Assembly: GCA_902800365.1 (NCBI GenBank)
Contig: CADCEF010000012.1
Location: 1 to 64,000 of the forward strand
Direction: 5' to 3'
Length of the DNA stretch: 64,000 nt
DNA from: an uncultured Prevotella sp.
GTDB lineage: Bacteria; Bacteroidota; Bacteroidia; Bacteroidales; Bacteroidaceae
Made by a program: the position numbers and the translations under genes. The notes below the pieces were generated by a model. That model was not told the origin of the DNA, searched no databases, and saw nothing but the letters and a program-made list of their open reading frames with translations. Within the stretch, counting starts at the first letter, position 1, and each line of letters begins with the position of its first letter. Below are positions 61,658-64,000 of this stretch, piece after piece.

Positions 61658-62832
61658 TTCTTCATCGATCCAACGATGTCACCAGCAGTCATAGCCTTAG
61701 CCTGCTCCTCAATCTTCTGGGTATAGCGCTCAGGAGTGATGGGCACAATCTCCATGCCATCGCTCAGTTTGGTGATACCATTAGTAACATACTTGTCGCC
61801 AGTCTTCAAACCGCCAGTAACAATATAGTTCATACCATCATTCTGTGGAGCAACGGTAATCTCGCTGTACTTAACCTTGTTATCGGCACCCAGTAGGTAA
61901 ACAAACTTCTTGTCCTGTACCTCTGATACAGCCGACTGTGGGATGATGATAGCAGATGAAGAGTTGTGAGGAATAACGATAGCACCAGAACCACCACTCT
62001 TCAGTACACGCTGTGGGTTCTGGAACAGGGCGATGAGCTGTACACTACCAGTAGCAGCATCGATCACACCACTCATCTTGGTTACTGTACCCTCGAGGTC
62101 GTACATGCTACCATCAGCCAGGCGCAGCTTCACAGCAGGGAACTTCTCGATAGCACCCTTCTGACCACCTGCATCCTTGCTCATCTCGAGTGCGTCCTTC
62201 TCTGTTACTGAGAAGTAAACCTCCATCGACGAGTTGTTCGATACGGTTGTCAGCACATTGCCTGTGCTTACCAGTGCACCTACCTTATATGGCAGTGTGC
62301 CTACCACACCAGCTGCAGGGCTCTTCACGTAGCAGTAGCTCAACATCTCCTTGGCTGAAGACAGCGAAGCCTCTGCCTGAGCCAGACCAGCCTTAGCCTG
62401 CTCATAAGAGTTTGTTGCGCTCTGCAACTCAAAGTCACCAATTACACCATTCTCATGCAACTTCTGCGAATTCTCGAAAGACAGTTTAGCTGTGTTTACG
62501 CTTGCTTTTGCAGTATTTACGCTTGCCTGAGCCTGACGCACCTGTGCCTGATAAGTAACGTTATCAATAACAAACAATACCTGACCGGCACTTACTGTCT
62601 GGCCCTCTTTTACATTAATCTGTGTGATAAAACCAGCCACCTTAGGACTAATCTGCACATCCTGCACACCCTTGATAGTAGCAGGATAAGTGGTTTGAGT
62701 TGTTGAACTCTGAGTACCAACTGTTACTACAGGATACTCGTTGTCGCCAAAGGTTGGGCGACCGCCACCACCGCCACACGACGCCAAAATCATTGACGCT
62801 GCAGCCATAACCAAAAACTTACTTTTCATCAT
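61654..62832 (-). CDS. RND membrane-fusion adaptor lipoprotein (AcrA type)
   Basis: The 392-residue periplasmic adaptor has a lipobox (ILASC at about 19) followed by Gly residues. Biotinyl-lipoyl halves (QISPKVAGFITQINVKEGQTV and VKSPAAGVVGTLPYKVGALV) flank a coiled-coil hairpin of about 80 residues. Beta-barrel and membrane-proximal domains follow. It bridges pump and outer-membrane duct. It is first in the operon adaptor, pump, duct, LpxA-like. Its leader holds a hairpin and T-tract that may control expression. The second ATG at 62829 is an alternative start. Confidence 0.94.
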   Translation of the reverse strand: MMKSKFLVMAAASMILASCGGGGGRPTFGDNEYPVVTVGTQSSTTQTTYPATIKGVQDVQISPKVAGFITQINVKEGQTVSAGQVLFVIDNVTYQAQVRQAQASVNTAKASVNTAKLSFENSQKLHENGVIGDFELQSATNSYEQAKAGLAQAEASLSSAKEMLSYCYVKSPAAGVVGTLPYKVGALVSTGNVLTTVSNNSSMEVYFSVTEKDALEMSKDAGGQKGAIEKFPAVKLRLADGSMYDLEGTVTKMSGVIDAATGSVQLIALFQNPQRVLKSGGSGAIVIPHNSSSAIIIPQSAVSEVQDKKFVYLLGADNKVKYSEITVAPQNDGMNYIVTGGLKTGDKYVTNGITKLSDGMEIVPITPERYTQKIEEQAKAMTAGDIVGSMKK

Positions 62833-62861
62833 ACTAACTATTTGTATCTAATTTGTTTCTT

Positions 62862-62914
62862 AAAAAAAATCGCACTCCGAAAACTTTGCGAGTTGCGTGT
62901 AGTTTTCGGGGTGC
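62862..62914 (-). terminator. Hairpin with T-tract in the leader of the RND operon
   Basis: Minus strand: GCACCCCGAAAACT and AGTTTTCGGAGTGC (62901-62914 with 62872-62885) form a 14-bp stem with one mismatch and a 15-base loop. It is followed by GA and eight T (62862-62869). It lies between the -7 element (62914-62921) and the adaptor start. It may end transcription from the small barrel gene, act as an attenuator of the RND operon, or serve as an operator. Confidence 0.7.
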
Positions 62915-62921
62915 AAAGATA
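62914..62921 (-). promoter_or_regulatory. -7 element of the RND operon
   Basis: TATCTTTG on the minus strand matches TAnnTTTG, about 80 bases before the adaptor ATG. It directly abuts the leader hairpin. Confidence 0.6.
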
Positions 62922-62977
62922 ATAAAAATATATCTAAAGATATATCCTAAACGATGTATTTTAACAAAGTTTATTGT

Positions 62978-63439
62978 TTACAGAGGGAAAACAAGTCCGA
63001 TGTTCAGCGTACTCTTACCATCGTACTGAGTTTTGTAGTTGTACTCAACCTTGAAACCAAGATTGCTGTTGAGGGGCACCTCAATACCAGCACCGATGTT
63101 CAGACCAAGCTTTGAATCGCTGGTATCACCAGTCCAACCCAGCACATTAAGACCAGCCAGAGGATAGAGAATAACAGTGCTGTTAGGAATACGGAACAGA
63201 TACTCTACATTGGCGTTCACGTTCCAAGCACTCACACCGTCCTTCTTAAAGAAATAATCGAACTGGCCTACACCACGAACATTGTTCATGAACTCATAGC
63301 CTACATTAGCACCAAGACCAGCATTGTTAGGCGAATCGATCATGTAGTTGAAGTGTGCACCAAAAGTTGTCTTGCCCACCTGAGCGAAAGATGTCATACT
63401 GAACATCATAACGCTTACAATCATCAAAAACTTTTTCAT
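62978..63439 (-). CDS. Small outer-membrane beta-barrel protein
   Basis: The 153-residue protein has a signal peptide (MKKFLMIVSVMMFSMTSFA) and alternating strands consistent with an 8-strand barrel of the OmpA/OmpX-like kind (VGYEFMNNVRGVGQFDYFF, ANVEYLF, LGFKVEYNYKT, LNIGLVFPL). The last residues are hydrophobic with an aromatic near the end. No periplasmic domain follows. Such proteins are common in Bacteroidetes and of unknown role. No TAnnTTTG is seen just upstream. Confidence 0.85.
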   Translation of the reverse strand: MKKFLMIVSVMMFSMTSFAQVGKTTFGAHFNYMIDSPNNAGLGANVGYEFMNNVRGVGQFDYFFKKDGVSAWNVNANVEYLFRIPNSTVILYPLAGLNVLGWTGDTSDSKLGLNIGAGIEVPLNSNLGFKVEYNYKTQYDGKSTLNIGLVFPL

Positions 63440-63478
63440 AACAGTTTTTTAAGAAATTAATTAATAATACAAATACGT

Positions 63479-64000
63479 CTATAGTTTTATATAGATTTTC
63501 TTTCTGTAAAGCACATAGCCTATCACAAAGTTAAGCATCACAAAGTAAATTGCATATACCAGCGAAGCCCACTTAAGTGCAGGGATAACGGCATGAATAC
63601 CATTATAAATAGTCTCGGACACTCCGATATTTTTTAACAAAATAGCCAGCAACTCACTCGACACATACAGTGTCAGTGCGTTAACACCAAACACATGGAA
63701 GAAAGTGGTCCAACCGCTTTTCTTCTGTATATCGATAATATACATCAGCAAAGCCTGCAAAAGCGATGCCAGACCACAAGTCATCAGCACGTAACTAGGA
63801 CTCCAAATGCGCTTGTTCAGAGGCAGCCCATAGCTTAGCAGATAACCTCCTATCACGCCTATAGCACCAACCACGAACAGTGCTATTACCTTCTGCTCTA
63901 CCGTTTCGCGCTTACGTATCAACATACCACAATAGAATCCCAGAAGCACGTGTGCCACTGATGATATTGTGCCCATCAGTCCCTCAGGGTCTACAGGACT
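63479..64000 (-). CDS. Heparan-alpha-glucosaminide acetyltransferase-like / DUF5009 membrane protein, partial
   Basis: The C-terminal 173 codons of a polytopic membrane protein run off the right edge. SPVDPEGLMGTISSVAHVLLGFYCGMLI at the edge matches the DUF5009/HGSNAT family, which is predicted to carry acyl groups across the membrane. About five membrane helices are visible, ending in a basic tail (YRKKIYIKL). The N-terminal catalytic His region is outside the window. The internal ATG at 63976 is not a start, because the frame stays open to the edge with family sequence. Confidence 0.85.
   Translation of the reverse strand, partial: SPVDPEGLMGTISSVAHVLLGFYCGMLIRKRETVEQKVIALFVVGAIGVIGGYLLSYGLPLNKRIWSPSYVLMTCGLASLLQALLMYIIDIQKKSGWTTFFHVFGVNALTLYVSSELLAILLKNIGVSETIYNGIHAVIPALKWASLVYAIYFVMLNFVIGYVLYRKKIYIKL

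Overview
The window is chromosomal DNA of a Bacteroidota (Bacteroidetes) bacterium, most likely a Prevotella-type gut or rumen organism. The evidence is: promoters of the TAnnTTTG type with almost no Shine-Dalgarno signal; a short primary sigma factor; a PorQ-type type IX secretion protein; a secreted giant with a type IX-like tail; BACON, BspA-type leucine-rich-repeat, head-GIN, DUF5686, DUF3098 and DUF2723 families; an S9B dipeptidyl peptidase; and GH2, GH31 and GH3 glycosidases. No insertion sequence, prophage, CRISPR array or rRNA is visible. One tRNA-Ser(GGA) lies at 42903-42990. No gap between genes exceeds 300 bases.

Layout. 1-392 is the start of the sigma factor gene. 492-12974 is a tightly packed five-gene minus-strand run: PEGA-domain beta-barrel protein, BACON lipoprotein, a 1757-residue LRR/CHB_HEX surface protein, an LPP20-like secreted protein and a GH2 glycosidase. 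13181-19316 is a propeller-type regulator with a GH31 alpha-xylosidase-like enzyme. 19407-25185 pairs a nucleotidyltransferase, an ATP-grasp protein, a CDP-alcohol phosphatidyltransferase and a HAD phosphatase with a DUF5686 outer-membrane protein, and looks like a polar-lipid head-group pathway. 25301-27415 holds a head-GIN lipoprotein and a histidine kinase. 27578-40243 is a plus-strand block: rRNA methyltransferase, dipeptidyl peptidase, purD, two membrane proteins, a DUF2723 glycosyltransferase, a CE4 deacetylase and a broken GH3 gene. 40246-45513 carries a Lrp regulator, an ExbB/ExbD/TonB energy system, tRNA-Ser, TatD and a prenyl synthase. 45612-48751 has porQ, cmk and a FadL-type porin. 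48760-52940 is the ftsX-DUF3098-uppP-truB-queA-folK housekeeping operon. 53042-56051 holds a radical SAM protein, a purine permease and a histidine kinase. 56138-62832 is an RND efflux operon running into an LpxA-like acyltransferase. The end holds a small barrel protein and a partial acyltransferase-like membrane protein.

The most unusual signals are concentrated in the GH2 gene. It contains a perfect 46-bp palindrome with no spacer (2880-2925), two clusters of dispersed palindromic repeats inserted in frame in surface loops (546-660 and 1003-1200), and a 9-bp minisatellite (2472-2525). Short 7-17 bp repeats sit at many operon junctions and usually include the upstream stop codon. Other points are a sensor-like regulator without a phospho-acceptor histidine, a hairpin plus T-tract in the leader of the efflux operon, and the five-gene surface cassette. 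That cassette is my best candidate for an undescribed system, but its function is unknown.
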